A stretch of DNA of 64,000 nt. It comes from Brevibacillus panacihumi. Lineage in GTDB: Bacteria > Bacillota > Bacilli > Brevibacillales > Brevibacillaceae. Positions 16,700 through 26,467 of this stretch are shown here, one piece after another. Under the pieces are notes generated by a model, which was not told where the DNA came from, did not search any database, and saw only the letters and a list, made by a program, of their open reading frames with translations. How positions within the stretch are numbered: position 1 is the first letter of the stretch; every line of letters begins with the position of its first letter. The translations under genes were made by a program, and so were the position numbers. The stretch spans positions 186,001-250,000 of the forward strand of contig NZ_RHHT01000002.1 of assembly GCF_003710985.1 (NCBI RefSeq). Direction: 5' to 3'.

Positions 16700-18397
16700 A
16701 TGAACTATACAACGTTAGTCATTGCCGTAATTGAAGTGATTGTCGGGATCGTCATCGGGACGTATTTTTGGAACCTTTTGCGGGCACAAAGAAATACGAA
16801 GAACTCCTCGGAAAAGGAATCAAAAAAGGATTTGGATTCCTTGCGCCGCTTGCGCATGATCGCATTGACGGAGCCGCTCTCGGAAAAAACGCGGCCTGCG
16901 AAGCTGGAAGAGATTGTCGGACAGGAGGATGGCTTGCGAGCGCTGCGTGCCGCATTATGCGGACCCAATCCCCAGCATGTAATCATCTACGGCCCTCCGG
17001 GAGTTGGGAAGACGGCAGCTGCCCGCGTCGTGTTGGAAGAAGCAAAAAGGAACAGCTTATCCCCTTTTACCGCAGATGCCAAGTTTATCGAGATTGATGC
17101 GACGATTGCCCGTTTTGATGAACGCGGGATTGCCGATCCGCTGATTGGCTCCGTGCACGATCCCATCTACCAAGGGGCAGGCTCGCTCGGTCAGGCGGGT
17201 GTTCCCCAACCTAAGCCCGGGGCAGTCACCAAGGCCCACGGTGGAATGCTTTTTCTCGACGAGATCGGGGAACTTCATCCGGTGCAAATGAATAAACTGC
17301 TCAAGGTTCTGGAAGATCGCAAGGTGATGCTGGAGAGCGCGTACTACAGCGAGGAAAATACGCAAATCCCCTCCCATATCCACGACGTGTTCAAATACGG
17401 CTTGCCTGCCGACTTCCGCCTGGTCGGAGCTACGACCCGCTTGCCGGAAGAATTGCCAGCGGCGCTGCGTTCCCGCTGTCTGGAGATTTTCTTCCGCCCG
17501 TTAAAAGCGGCAGAAATCGGCAGCATTGTTCGGACGGCTGTACCGAAAATGGAGATGACCATCATGGACGATGCCGTCTCCGTTATCGAACGCTACGCGA
17601 CGAATGGTCGCGAAGCAATCAACACTTTGCAGATTGCGGCAGGGATTGCCCTGACGGAGGAACGAAAAGTGATCCAGGCATCCGATGTGGAATGGGTGAT
17701 GCACAGCAGTCAGAAATCACCGCGCATGGAAAAGCAGGTGCACGATCAGCCGCAGGTAGGACTGGTCAACGGGCTTGCAGTATACGGTCCCAATATGGGC
17801 AGCGTAATGGAATTGGAAGTGACTGCCTCGCCCGCAGCCGCAAAAGGCCAAGGCCGGGTAGCCATGACCGGGATGGCAGAAGAAGAAGAGATGGGCAGCA
17901 GAAGCCGGACGATCCGCCGCAAGTCGATGGCCAAAGGCTCCATCGAAAACGTACTGACCGTCCTGCATCGCATGGGAGTGCAACCGTATGATTACGACCT
18001 GCACATCAATTTTCCGGGCGGTGTCCCTGTCGATGGGCCTTCTGCCGGGATTACCATCGCAACGGCCATCTACTCCGCCATCCGGGAGGTGCCGGTGGAT
18101 AACCTGCTGGCGATGACTGGAGAAGTCAGCATCCACGGAAAAGTAAAGCCAGTCGGTGGTGTGGTAGCCAAGGTAGAAGCGGCCCGTCTGGCTGGAGCGA
18201 CACGAGTCCTGATCCCGGAGGAGAATTGGCAGTCCATTTTTGCCGAGATGAAAGGGATCGAGATCATTCCCGTATCTACGGTGTCACAAGTGCTGGAACT
18301 GGCTGTCCTTGAAGAGAAGCTGCCGGAAACCGAAGAAGCCGGATTTACCCTGCAGTTGCCGGCAGAAGAACTGGCTTCCTCTCCAATGTCCCTGTAA
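16700..18397 (+). CDS. lonB: LonB ATP-dependent protease (membrane-anchored)
   Basis: AAA+ protease of the LonB type found in spore formers, where it acts in the forespore (known in B. subtilis); 565 residues. An N-terminal membrane helix at about residues 5-25 (V-I-E-V-I-V-G-I-V-I-G) is followed by E-P-L-S-E-K-T-R-P, Walker [10 protein letters not shown] near 107, Walker B M-L-F-L-D-E-I-G-E-L, and a C-terminal protease domain with the catalytic serine in D-G-P-S-A-G-I-T and lysine in G-K-V-K-P-V-G-G. ATG 16700 has GGGAGGG 5-9 nt upstream; the frame extends to 16652 without a good start. Divergent AT/GC neighbours: the paired palindromes lie just upstream. Confidence 0.95.
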   Translation: MNYTTLVIAVIEVIVGIVIGTYFWNLLRAQRNTKNSSEKESKKDLDSLRRLRMIALTEPLSEKTRPAKLEEIVGQEDGLRALRAALCGPNPQHVIIYGPPGVGKTAAARVVLEEAKRNSLSPFTADAKFIEIDATIARFDERGIADPLIGSVHDPIYQGAGSLGQAGVPQPKPGAVTKAHGGMLFLDEIGELHPVQMNKLLKVLEDRKVMLESAYYSEENTQIPSHIHDVFKYGLPADFRLVGATTRLPEELPAALRSRCLEIFFRPLKAAEIGSIVRTAVPKMEMTIMDDAVSVIERYATNGREAINTLQIAAGIALTEERKVIQASDVEWVMHSSQKSPRMEKQVHDQPQVGLVNGLAVYGPNMGSVMELEVTASPAAAKGQGRVAMTGMAEEEEMGSRSRTIRRKSMAKGSIENVLTVLHRMGVQPYDYDLHINFPGGVPVDGPSAGITIATAIYSAIREVPVDNLLAMTGEVSIHGKVKPVGGVVAKVEAARLAGATRVLIPEENWQSIFAEMKGIEIIPVSTVSQVLELAVLEEKLPETEEAGFTLQLPAEELASSPMSL

Positions 18398-18418
18398 CAG
18401 TCGAGAGCGCTTGCGGAT

Positions 18419-18447
18419 TAGACATCAGATTGCGTTTGCGCTACAAT
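18419..18447 (+). promoter_or_regulatory. Promoter upstream of lonA leader
   Basis: TAGACA (18419-18424) and TACAAT (18442-18447) with an exact 17-bp spacer. It would start a leader transcript at about 18454, roughly 185 nt before the lonA start codon. Confidence 0.6.
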
Positions 18448-18562
18448 GGAAAAAAGCTTCGACTTGTCGGTGATACGAGGACGCTGCATATATCTGCATC
18501 AAGTCTGATAAAGCTGGATGGACCGGCGTCTCTCGTGTCGGCGGGTTGTATGTTCGACGATC

Positions 18563-18588
18563 AAAAACGGCTGTCGGAGCCGTTTTTG
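18563..18588 (+). terminator. Hairpin with T-tract in the lonA leader
   Basis: AAAAACGGCT (18563-18572) pairs perfectly with AGCCGTTTTT (18578-18587), loop GTCGG. It lies downstream of the 18419-18447 promoter and 53 bp before the lonA start, so it could be the lonB terminator, a leader attenuator, or both. The A-rich 5' arm means it could work in both directions. Confidence 0.65.
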
Positions 18589-18640
18589 CGTGTTAACTGA
18601 ATCTTTAATCAAGGGAACAACTAAGGAGAGGTGCATAAGT

Positions 18641-20980
18641 TTGGCTGAACGTTCCGGTAAACGAGAATTACCGCTTCTCCCGTTGCGAGGATTGCTAGTG
18701 TATCCAACTATGGTACTCCATCTCGACGTTGGGCGGGAAAAGTCCATTCGCGCATTGGAGCAAGCGATGGTGGATGACAACAAAATCCTGTTGGCAACGC
18801 AGGAAGAGGTCCACATAGAAGAACCGAATGCGGAGCAAATCTACAAAATTGGTACGGTGGCCCGGGTTAAACAAATGCTGAAACTGCCAAACGGCACGAT
18901 TCGTGTCCTGGTAGAAGGGCTTCAGCGCGCCAAAATCGAGGAGTATCTGCAGACGGAGGACTACTTCATTGTCTCCGTTACATATTTGAAGGAAGAAAAC
19001 GCAGAAGAGAATGAAGTCGAAGCCCTGATGCGATCCGTTCTCAACCATTTTGAGCAGTATATCAAGCTGTCCAAAAAAGTAACCCCGGAGACCTTGACCT
19101 CCGTCTCCGACATCGAGGAGCCAGGCAGGCTGGCTGATGTGATTGCCTCCCATCTTCCGCTGAAAATGAAGGATAAGCAGGAGATCCTGGAGACGGTCAA
19201 CATTCAGGAGCGTTTGGAGATCCTGTTGACGATTCTCAACAACGAGCGCGAGGTATTGGAGCTGGAGCGCAAGATCGGCAACCGCGTGAAAAAACAGATG
19301 GAGCGCACGCAAAAGGAATACTACCTGCGCGAGCAGATGAAAGCGATCCAAAAAGAGCTTGGAGACCGTGACGGACGTCAGGGTGAGGTAGACGAACTTC
19401 GGGCACAGCTTGAAAAATCCGATGCGCCAGAACGGATCAAGGCGAAGATCGAAAAAGAGCTGGACCGTTTGGAAAAAATGCCGTCCACCTCTGCGGAAGG
19501 CTCGGTGATTCGCACTTATATCGACACCCTGCTGGCATTGCCGTGGACCAAAAAGACGGAAGACAATCTGGACATTGCCCACGCGGAAAAAGTGCTGGAT
19601 GAGGATCATTACGGTTTGGAAAAGCCGAAGGAGAGGGTGCTGGAATACCTGGCTGTTCAAAAGCTGGTCAATTCCATGCGCGGTCCGATTCTTTGTCTGG
19701 TCGGTCCTCCAGGGGTAGGGAAAACCTCCCTGGCTCGCTCCGTTGCTCGTGCATTGGGACGTGAATTCGTCCGCATTTCGCTAGGCGGCGTTCGCGACGA
19801 AGCGGAGATCCGCGGCCATCGTCGTACCTACGTCGGTGCATTGCCTGGACGGATCATCCAGGGCATGAAGCAGGCTGGCACGGTCAATCCGGTTTTCCTG
19901 CTCGACGAAATTGACAAGCTGGCTTCTGATTTCCGCGGCGATCCAGCTTCCGCTTTGCTGGAAGTGCTGGACCCGAATCAGAACGACAAGTTTTCCGATC
20001 ACTACATTGAAGAAACGTATGACCTGACCAATGTCATGTTTATCACGACAGCAAACAGCCTGCACACCATCCCGCGCCCCCTGTTGGACCGGATGGAAGT
20101 CATCTCGATCGCAGGCTATACCGAATTGGAGAAGCTGAACATCCTGCGCGGCTACCTGCTCCCCAAACAAATGGAGGATCACGGGCTTGGCAAGGATAAG
20201 CTGCAGGTAAACGAAGACGCCATGCTCAAGCTGGTTCGCCAGTACACGCGGGAAGCCGGGGTGCGCAATCTTAATCGGGAAGCGGCCAATATCTGTCGCA
20301 AGGCGGCCAAGCTGATCGTCAGCGGCGAGAAAAAACGCGTTGTGGTCACCGCAAAGACTTTGGAGACGCTCTTGGGAAAACCTCGCTATCGCTACGGCTT
20401 GGCGGAGAAGAAGGATCAGATCGGTTCTGTGACGGGGCTGGCGTGGACGCAGGCAGGGGGAGATACCCTGAATGTCGAGGTAAGCATTCTACCTGGCAAA
20501 GGCAAACTTACGCTGACCGGACAACTCGGCGACATCATGAAAGAATCGGCACAGGCTGCCTTCAGCTACATCCGTTCCCGTTCCAAGGAGTGGGGCATCG
20601 ATCCCGATTTCCATGAGAAGAATGACATTCATATCCATGTTCCGGAGGGTGCGATTCCCAAAGACGGTCCATCCGCTGGGATTACGATGGCGACAGCCTT
20701 GGTGTCTGCCTTGACGCAAATCCCGGTGAAAAAAGAAGTCGGGATGACCGGGGAGATCACCTTGCGCGGCCGTGTGCTGCCGATCGGCGGTTTGAAGGAA
20801 AAATCCATGTCTGCCCATCGTGCGGGTCTGACGACGATCGTCCTGCCGAAGGATAATGAAAAAGACATTGATGACATTCCGGAAAGTGTCCGCAATGAGC
20901 TGACATTCTATCCAGTAGAGCATCTGGATGAAGTGCTTCGCTACGCTTTGACCAGACAGCCAGAAGGTGGCCAGTCATGA
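18641..20980 (+). CDS. lonA: LonA ATP-dependent protease
   Basis: Cytoplasmic hexameric AAA+ protease degrading misfolded and regulatory proteins; 779 residues from TTG 18641. N-terminal substrate domain ([13 protein letters not shown] near residue 10), coiled region about 190-260, Walker [10 protein letters not shown] near 358, Walker B F-L-L-D-E-I-D-K, and protease domain with catalytic serine in K-D-G-P-S-A-G-I-T near 680 and lysine in G-G-L-K-E-K. TTG is chosen because AAGGAGAG lies 10 nt upstream and gives the usual N-terminus; the frame is open to 18518 across the leader hairpin, which is unlikely to be coding. Its end overlaps engB by ATGA. Confidence 0.96.
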   Translation: MAERSGKRELPLLPLRGLLVYPTMVLHLDVGREKSIRALEQAMVDDNKILLATQEEVHIEEPNAEQIYKIGTVARVKQMLKLPNGTIRVLVEGLQRAKIEEYLQTEDYFIVSVTYLKEENAEENEVEALMRSVLNHFEQYIKLSKKVTPETLTSVSDIEEPGRLADVIASHLPLKMKDKQEILETVNIQERLEILLTILNNEREVLELERKIGNRVKKQMERTQKEYYLREQMKAIQKELGDRDGRQGEVDELRAQLEKSDAPERIKAKIEKELDRLEKMPSTSAEGSVIRTYIDTLLALPWTKKTEDNLDIAHAEKVLDEDHYGLEKPKERVLEYLAVQKLVNSMRGPILCLVGPPGVGKTSLARSVARALGREFVRISLGGVRDEAEIRGHRRTYVGALPGRIIQGMKQAGTVNPVFLLDEIDKLASDFRGDPASALLEVLDPNQNDKFSDHYIEETYDLTNVMFITTANSLHTIPRPLLDRMEVISIAGYTELEKLNILRGYLLPKQMEDHGLGKDKLQVNEDAMLKLVRQYTREAGVRNLNREAANICRKAAKLIVSGEKKRVVVTAKTLETLLGKPRYRYGLAEKKDQIGSVTGLAWTQAGGDTLNVEVSILPGKGKLTLTGQLGDIMKESAQAAFSYIRSRSKEWGIDPDFHEKNDIHIHVPEGAIPKDGPSAGITMATALVSALTQIPVKKEVGMTGEITLRGRVLPIGGLKEKSMSAHRAGLTTIVLPKDNEKDIDDIPESVRNELTFYPVEHLDEVLRYALTRQPEGGQS

Positions 20981-21597
20981 AGGTAACCTCATCTGAGTTT
21001 GTCATCAGTGCCGTAGGTCCGAAGCAATACCCGGAGGACGGTCTGCCCGAAGTTGCGCTGGTGGGCCGTTCCAATGTAGGGAAATCGTCCTTATTGAATA
21101 AAATGATGAATCGCAAGGGTCTGGCCCGCATCAGTTCTCGGCCGGGCAAAACCCAGACGCTGAACTATTTCCGCGTCAATCAGATGCTTTATTTTGTTGA
21201 TTTTCCAGGATATGGATATGCCAAAGTAGCCAAGACGATCAAGGAACAATGGGGAAAAATGATCGAAGGCTATCTGAAAAACCGCGAACAGCTTCGTTTT
21301 GTCATCCAGCTGGTGGACATCCGGCATGCGCCGAGCAAGGATGACGTCGCGATGTACGAGTGGTGCAAGCAAATCGGGATTCCTACCGTTGTCGTCGCGA
21401 CAAAAGGGGACAAGATCGCCCGCGGACGCTGGATGCAGCATCTCAAGGTGATTCGCCAGGATTTGAACCTGCGCGGCGATGATTCCATCATCGTTTTCTC
21501 CTCCGAGACCGGGCAAGGCAAGGACGAGCTGTGGGGAGAAATCATGCGGCGTTTACGCGCGGCAAACGATCAGCCAGATAACGAAAATCCATCATAA
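20977..21597 (+). CDS. engB: Ribosome-biogenesis GTPase EngB (YsxC/YihA)
   Basis: Essential GTPase for large ribosomal subunit assembly, 206 residues. GTPase motifs: G1 G-R-S-N-V-G-K-S-S near residue 29, switch I T-Q-T-L-N-Y-F near 55, G3 D-F-P-G-Y-G near 72, G4 A-T-K-G-D-K near 141, and G5 F-S-S-E-T-G near 173. Overlaps the lonA stop by four bases, the same lonA-ysxC pairing as in B. subtilis, so translation is probably coupled. Confidence 0.96.
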   Translation: MKVTSSEFVISAVGPKQYPEDGLPEVALVGRSNVGKSSLLNKMMNRKGLARISSRPGKTQTLNYFRVNQMLYFVDFPGYGYAKVAKTIKEQWGKMIEGYLKNREQLRFVIQLVDIRHAPSKDDVAMYEWCKQIGIPTVVVATKGDKIARGRWMQHLKVIRQDLNLRGDDSIIVFSSETGQGKDELWGEIMRRLRAANDQPDNENPS

Positions 21598-21618
21598 CCC
21601 AGACCATGAGGCAGGGGG

Positions 21619-22983
21619 ATGTCTTCCGTGAGCGAACATGCTTGTTTTGCTATTACGGGGGTAATCGAAGGCTTCTACGGGCCGCCTTGGACCCATGAGG
21701 AGCGCTTGGACATGCTTGATTTTTTGGGGAGCTGCGGGTTTAACACCTATGTCTACTCTCCAAAAGAAGATTCGAGCTTGCGGGACCGCTGGATGCAGCC
21801 TCATTCGCAGCAGGAGCTGGAGCAGATCCGCGAGTGGGCAGATGCCGCGTCCAAGCGGGGGCTTGCCTTCGTCTATGCGCTCAGTCCCGGCTTTGGCATG
21901 GAGTACGCCAGCAAAGCCCATCTACAGGCCTTGAAGGACAAGTTCCACTCGGTGTATAGGCAGGGCGTGCGCCAGTTTGCTCTTTTGTACGATGACATCC
22001 CGCTGCAGTTGATGCATGAAGGGGATCAAGCAGCATTTTCCCATCTGGCGGAAGCGCATGTCGCGACAGCCAGATGGATCTGGGAGGAGATCAGCAACTG
22101 GCCCGAGACGGGTAAGCTGCTGGTCTGTCCGACCCAGTACAGCGGTATGGGGGATGAACCGTATATCTCCTATCTGGGGCGCCATCTCCCGCGGTCCGTC
22201 GAATTGTTCTGGACGGGGAGATTTGTCTGTTCCCCTTATCTGACCAGTCAGGATGCCATGCGCTTTTTGACCTACACCCAGCGTCGTCCGCTCTATTGGG
22301 ACAACTATCCGGTGAATGATCTGGCGATGGCCAATGAGCTTCATATCGGTCCATTGCGCAATCGCGACCATGACCTGTGCAACTACGCTGCCGGATACGT
22401 CGCGAATACCATGTCTTTGCCCGAGTGTTCCAAGATCCCGTTGATGACGGCTGCCGAGTATTTGCATAATCCGCAAGGCTATCAGGCAGAAGCAGCATGG
22501 GACAGGGCCATTGAGGCGGTAGTCGGGAGGAAACACGCTGCTGCTTTTCGCCGGTTTGCCGAGCATGTCCAAGGCTCTTTTCTCCACGACAGGGAGTCGC
22601 CTGATTTGCTGGAGGCATTCTTGCAGTTTCGCTTTCATTTTTTACAGGGAAACAGACAGGATGCGCTGCGGCAATTACAAGCTCTCTTCGTGGAAATGGA
22701 GACGACGGCAGACGAGCTTCTGAATGGCCTTGAAAATCGCAAGCTGCTTGCAGAATGCCTTCCGTGGATCGAGAAATATCGCCTTTGGGGGATGGTCGGA
22801 CAAGCGGCCGTCTCGCTGATCAGCGCGGGGACCGAGGGGAAAACGGCCCAGGCGGTCTATCATCTGCTGAAGCTGAAGCGGCTGGTCAAACGCGCGGAGA
22901 CGATGCCGCAAAAGGTATGCGGCAATGTGATGAGCATGTTTGTCGACAGCGTGCTGCAGGAAGTCAAATGGGACAGGCAATAG
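21619..22983 (+). CDS. GH84 family beta-N-acetylglucosaminidase-like protein
   Basis: Glycoside hydrolase related to bacterial O-GlcNAcase/NagJ and hyaluronidase-like GH84 enzymes, 454 residues. Visible: the strand G-V-I-E-G-F-Y-G-P-P-W-T near residue 14, Y-S-P-K-E-D near 46, the paired catalytic aspartates in A-L-L-Y-D-D-I-P at 125-126, W-T-G near 198, and Y-W-D-N-Y-P-V-N-D near 227. After about residue 290 comes a helical C-terminal region. No signal peptide is present, so it appears cytoplasmic, unlike the secreted clostridial enzymes. ATG 21619 is used; GTG 21628 is an alternative. It follows engB by 21 bp but is not part of that conserved group; likely an insertion in the core order. Confidence 0.82.
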   Translation: MSSVSEHACFAITGVIEGFYGPPWTHEERLDMLDFLGSCGFNTYVYSPKEDSSLRDRWMQPHSQQELEQIREWADAASKRGLAFVYALSPGFGMEYASKAHLQALKDKFHSVYRQGVRQFALLYDDIPLQLMHEGDQAAFSHLAEAHVATARWIWEEISNWPETGKLLVCPTQYSGMGDEPYISYLGRHLPRSVELFWTGRFVCSPYLTSQDAMRFLTYTQRRPLYWDNYPVNDLAMANELHIGPLRNRDHDLCNYAAGYVANTMSLPECSKIPLMTAAEYLHNPQGYQAEAAWDRAIEAVVGRKHAAAFRRFAEHVQGSFLHDRESPDLLEAFLQFRFHFLQGNRQDALRQLQALFVEMETTADELLNGLENRKLLAECLPWIEKYRLWGMVGQAAVSLISAGTEGKTAQAVYHLLKLKRLVKRAETMPQKVCGNVMSMFVDSVLQEVKWDRQ

Positions 22984-22984
22984 A

Positions 22985-23019
22985 AAAGGTTCCTACCTGT
23001 TGAAGTGGGAACCTTTCTT
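22985..23019. terminator. Bidirectional terminator
   Basis: 12-bp stem (AAAGGTTCCTAC with GTGGGAACCTTT, one G-T pair) between the convergent GH84 and EamA genes, loop of 8 nt, flanked by an A-run on the left and TTTCTTCC on the right; it can serve both genes. Confidence 0.8.
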
Positions 23020-23024
23020 CCTTC

Positions 23025-23957
23025 TTAAGCGGAATGCTTCTGATTCTGCTTTCGCTGCTTTGCATTCTCCAGCCATTCCTTGATTGGCAGCTCAGCCAGG
23101 ATCATGCCGACGAAGATCAAGAGACAGCCGACGAGCTGACGGCCGCTTAGGACCTCGTGAATAAAGACATACGAAGTAAGGGCGGCAAAAACAGGCTCCA
23201 AAGCAAAGATGAGTGCGACACGCGTGGAGCTGGTCTTTTTTTGCAAGGCGGTCTGGGCGAGAAAAGCCAATGCCGTCGCAAAAATGGAAGTGATAAACAA
23301 GCCAAAGGCAACTTCCGGGATCAGCAGGATGGCTGGGTCGAAGGCGCGCTGATAATCTTCAAACAAGAAAGCGTAAGCCCAGCTTAACAGCGCGACAGTG
23401 AACAGCTGTACAATCGCCAGCGGCAAGGCGGGGAAGCGCGGGGCGTACTTGCCTGTAATGACGATTTGCATCGCGAAGCAGATCGCACAGCCAAAGACGA
23501 GCGCATCTCCCAGATTGAACGTAAAGCTCTGGTTCTGTGTCAGCAAATACAGACCAAATGCAGCCATGATGACACCGACAATCGCAGCTGGCTTGACTCG
23601 ATCCCGCAAGATTAGGAACGAGAAAAGCGGGACCAACACCACAGACAGCCCTGTGATAAAACCGGCTTTGGACGGTGTTGTGTAGAGAAGCCCGACGGTT
23701 TGCAGCGCATAGCCCAGGCAAAGCCAAAACCCCAGGATAGCTCCCGAGACGAGCAGAGGGCCGCGCCACTCTTTCCACTGCTTGCGGTACAAGATGATTT
23801 GAATCAGGAATAAGAACAAGGCCGCGATCGTAAAGCGTACAGCGTTAAAGGTGTTGGGCGGCAAAGAGGCGATTGCCTGCTGTACGATGAGGAAGGTGCT
23901 TCCCCAGATGAAGGCGACCAACAGCAGGGTGATGTCGGCCATCCAAGGTTTTTTCAA
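23025..23957 (-). CDS. EamA/DMT family membrane transporter
   Basis: Drug/metabolite-type transporter with about ten membrane helices, 310 residues from TTG 23957. Two EamA repeats are visible: F-I-W-G-S-T-F with Q-Q-A near the N-terminus and R-F-T-I-A-A-L-F-L-F, then the second repeat after about residue 150 (G-D-A-L-V-F-G-C-A) ending with A-L-I-F-A-L-E-P-V-F-A and the C-terminal basic tail. TTG is chosen because an AAGGAG site lies 10 nt upstream; ATG 23942, five codons later, has none. The frame is open to 24122 but that extension is not family-like. Substrate unknown. Confidence 0.85.
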   Translation of the reverse strand: MKKPWMADITLLLVAFIWGSTFLIVQQAIASLPPNTFNAVRFTIAALFLFLIQIILYRKQWKEWRGPLLVSGAILGFWLCLGYALQTVGLLYTTPSKAGFITGLSVVLVPLFSFLILRDRVKPAAIVGVIMAAFGLYLLTQNQSFTFNLGDALVFGCAICFAMQIVITGKYAPRFPALPLAIVQLFTVALLSWAYAFLFEDYQRAFDPAILLIPEVAFGLFITSIFATALAFLAQTALQKKTSSTRVALIFALEPVFAALTSYVFIHEVLSGRQLVGCLLIFVGMILAELPIKEWLENAKQRKQNQKHSA

Positions 23958-24153
23958 GACTTCTCTACTCCTTATCTGTGAATTCGCAATATCTTGACAC
24001 GTTCTTGTATAGCCTGCATGATACGGCATTCCCGTGGTGAGCGCAAGCGGATTTCGCTCCATTCCTGCAGGCAGAAAAGAATGGAATCCGGTGGAAGTGT
24101 CGGCCGTTAATAAACTTTTCACAATTACGCATGGTCCTTTTGGGACATAATGA

Positions 24154-24159
24154 TATAAT
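24154..24159 (+). promoter_or_regulatory. Candidate -10 box upstream of hemA
   Basis: TATAAT at 24154-24159, 54 bp before the hemA start, in an AT-rich stretch. No convincing -35 element at the right distance. Confidence 0.35.
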
Positions 24160-24212
24160 GATAGTGAAATTTACACAGGGAACGACAAGGAACGTCAATC
24201 TGGGAGGATGTC

Positions 24213-25571
24213 ATGGATATACTTTTGCTGGGACTCAACTACAGAACAGCACCAGTCGAAATTCGCGAAAAATTTACGTTTAGCGATGACGGGACTGAGC
24301 GGGCTCTTCATCTTCTCTCCCAGACGAAGAGTATCGCAGAATGCATTATTATCGGCACATGCAACCGCACTGAGATATACGTGGTATGCGACCAGGCCAA
24401 TATCGGGCGGGATTATACCTTGCGCTTCCTGGCGGAGTGGTTTGGTGTAGACAAAGAGTCTTTTAAGCAACATCTATATATAAAGCAGCAGGAGCAAGCG
24501 ATTGATCACTTGCTGCGAGTGTCCGCTGGTCTGGACTCGATGGTCATGGGGGAAACGCAGATTCTCGGCCAGGTACGGGATGCTTTCATGCTTGCCCAGC
24601 GTTGCAAGACCACTGGAACGGTCTTCAACACCTTGTTCAAGCAAGCGATTACCTTTGCCAAACGGGCGCATACCGAGACCGCGATCGGCCAAAATGCCGT
24701 CTCCGTCAGCTATGCGGCGATCGAGTTGGGCAAAAAGATCTTCGGCTCTTTTGCAGGCAAGTCCGTACTCATTATCGGCGCAGGCAAAATGAGCGAATTG
24801 ACCGCCAAGCACCTCCATGCCAACGGTTCGGACAAAGTGATTGTAGCGAACCGGACATTGGAGCGGGCGCAGCTTTTGGCGGAAAAATTCAAAGGGGACG
24901 CCTGTACGATGGAGCAGTTGCCAGAGGCGCTGCTCACCGCAGACGTCGTCATCAGCTCTACGGGTGCAGCCGGCTACGTGCTGGGCAAAAAAGAGCTGGC
25001 TCCCATCATGAAGCAGCGTAAACACCGTCCATTGTTCATGGTGGACATCGCGGTGCCCCGGGACCTGAATCCCGACCTGCACGATCTGGACAATGTCTAT
25101 CTGTACGATATCGACGATCTGGAAGGGATTGTGGCAAGCAACGTGGCAGAGAGATCACGGGAAGCACAGCGTCTGGACTCCATGATCGAGGAAGAGATCG
25201 TTGCCTTCACTACTTGGTACCAGACCCTGGGTGTGGCTCCGCTGATTGCCGCCCTGCGGGAAAAAGCGCTCGGCATTCACAGCGAAGCGATGCGCAAGAT
25301 CGAGAACAAGCTGCCAGAGCTCACTGAGCGGGAGATACATATCATCCGCAAAACGACCAAAGGGATTGTCAATCAATTGATGCATGATCCCGTGGTGCGT
25401 CTGAAAGAGATGGCGGCGAGCAAAAAAGGAGACGATGTGCTGGATATCTTTACGACGATGTTCGCGCTAGAGGAAATTTTGGAGCGGACAGAGAAGGAAG
25501 CAGTCTGGGCGGAAGAGAAAAAGACACAGCGTGCTCCCCAGGAAAAAGTTCTCGTCTCTTCTGATTCCTAG
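24213..25571 (+). CDS. hemA: Glutamyl-tRNA reductase
   Basis: First committed step of heme synthesis: NADPH-dependent reduction of glutamyl-tRNA to glutamate-1-semialdehyde. 452 residues. The nucleophilic cysteine is C50 in I-G-T-C-N-R-T-E; the conserved S-G-L-D-S-M-V-M-G-E-T-Q-I block (here S-A-G-L-D-S-M) is near 106; the NADPH-binding G-A-G-K-M is near 191. The C-terminal dimerisation helix follows. ATG 24213 has a GGGAGG site. First gene of hemAXCDBL, the same order as B. subtilis. Confidence 0.97.
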   Translation: MDILLLGLNYRTAPVEIREKFTFSDDGTERALHLLSQTKSIAECIIIGTCNRTEIYVVCDQANIGRDYTLRFLAEWFGVDKESFKQHLYIKQQEQAIDHLLRVSAGLDSMVMGETQILGQVRDAFMLAQRCKTTGTVFNTLFKQAITFAKRAHTETAIGQNAVSVSYAAIELGKKIFGSFAGKSVLIIGAGKMSELTAKHLHANGSDKVIVANRTLERAQLLAEKFKGDACTMEQLPEALLTADVVISSTGAAGYVLGKKELAPIMKQRKHRPLFMVDIAVPRDLNPDLHDLDNVYLYDIDDLEGIVASNVAERSREAQRLDSMIEEEIVAFTTWYQTLGVAPLIAALREKALGIHSEAMRKIENKLPELTEREIHIIRKTTKGIVNQLMHDPVVRLKEMAASKKGDDVLDIFTTMFALEEILERTEKEAVWAEEKKTQRAPQEKVLVSSDS

Positions 25572-25627
25572 AAGGGACGCAGGCATCCGCAGACAGAAAC
25601 TTGAAAGAGAAAGAGAGGAGAGCGTAC

Positions 25628-26446
25628 ATGGCTGATGTAAGATGGATCTATGATCTGACCATCTTTCTCTACGCTGCGAGTGTTCTCTTCTATTTTAACG
25701 ACTTCTTGCAAAGCAATCGGAAAGTCAATCGCTTGGCTTTCGGGTTGCTTGCTGTCGTTTGGGCCTTGCAAACCGCTTTTTTTGTGTCGCAAGCCATGAC
25801 CAAGGACTATTTCCCGGTCATTACGTTGTTTGAGACGCTTTTCTTTTACTCATGGGTGCTGGTAAGTCTATCACTTGCCATTCACTATTTTTTTCGCATT
25901 GATTTACTGGTTTTTTTTACTAATATTATCGGGTTCGTCGTGCTGGTCTTGTCCATGTTTTTGCCGGAGACGCCGATCAAGGCTGTCTCCCATATCCTGA
26001 CCTCCGAGCTGCTCTTGACGCATGTGACGCTCGCGATGTTCAGCTATGGGGCCTTTTCTCTTTCCATGGTCTTTTCCGTCATGTACCTGTTTCAGCACAA
26101 GATGCTGAAGGAGCGCAAGTGGACGCCACTCTTGCGCAGGCTCCCGAGTCTTGGCCAACTGGAAGCGTATGCCTACCGCATGAACATGCTGGGAGTGCCG
26201 ATGCTCTTGCTGTCCATCGTACTGGGAACGATCTGGGGGAAAATGGTCCTGCCAGAGAAATTTTTGCTTGATACCAAGGTGTTTTTCTCCTTGCTGCTTT
26301 TAGCCGCCTACTCTTTTTGGCTATACAAACGGTATCGGGATACATGGCAAAAAAGGCGGCTTGCACAAGCCAACATTTTCGCTTTTGCCCTATTATTGAT
26401 CAACTTTTTCGGAGTCAATACTTCAAATTTTCACAGCTGGTGGTAG
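25628..26446 (+). CDS. hemX: HemX, cytochrome-assembly-like membrane protein
   Basis: Membrane protein of the CcsA/HemX family that in B. subtilis lowers the level of HemA; 272 residues with about eight helices. Visible helices include W-I-Y-D-L-T-I-F-L-Y, V-W-A-L-Q-T-A-F-F-V, and a C-terminal pair around F-A-L-L-L-I-N-F-F-G-V-N. The ATG at 25628 has GAGAGGAG 9 nt upstream; an in-frame TTG at 25601 would add nine charged residues and is less likely. It lies between hemA and hemC as in other Bacilli. Confidence 0.9.
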   Translation: MADVRWIYDLTIFLYAASVLFYFNDFLQSNRKVNRLAFGLLAVVWALQTAFFVSQAMTKDYFPVITLFETLFFYSWVLVSLSLAIHYFFRIDLLVFFTNIIGFVVLVLSMFLPETPIKAVSHILTSELLLTHVTLAMFSYGAFSLSMVFSVMYLFQHKMLKERKWTPLLRRLPSLGQLEAYAYRMNMLGVPMLLLSIVLGTIWGKMVLPEKFLLDTKVFFSLLLLAAYSFWLYKRYRDTWQKRRLAQANIFAFALLLINFFGVNTSNFHSWW

Positions 26447-26467
26447 GGGCTGTCTAGGGAGGCCGTT

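Noticed and set aside
18518-18640. N-terminal extension of LonA starting at ATG 18518
   Set aside because: It would read through the leader hairpin and has a composition unlike Lon; the TTG at 18641 has the ribosome site and gives the family N-terminus.
24140-24165. Possible PerR box before hemA (as hemA operon is PerR-controlled in B. subtilis)
   Set aside because: Only one half-site (ATAAT) fits the TTATAATNATTATAA consensus; the other half has several mismatches.
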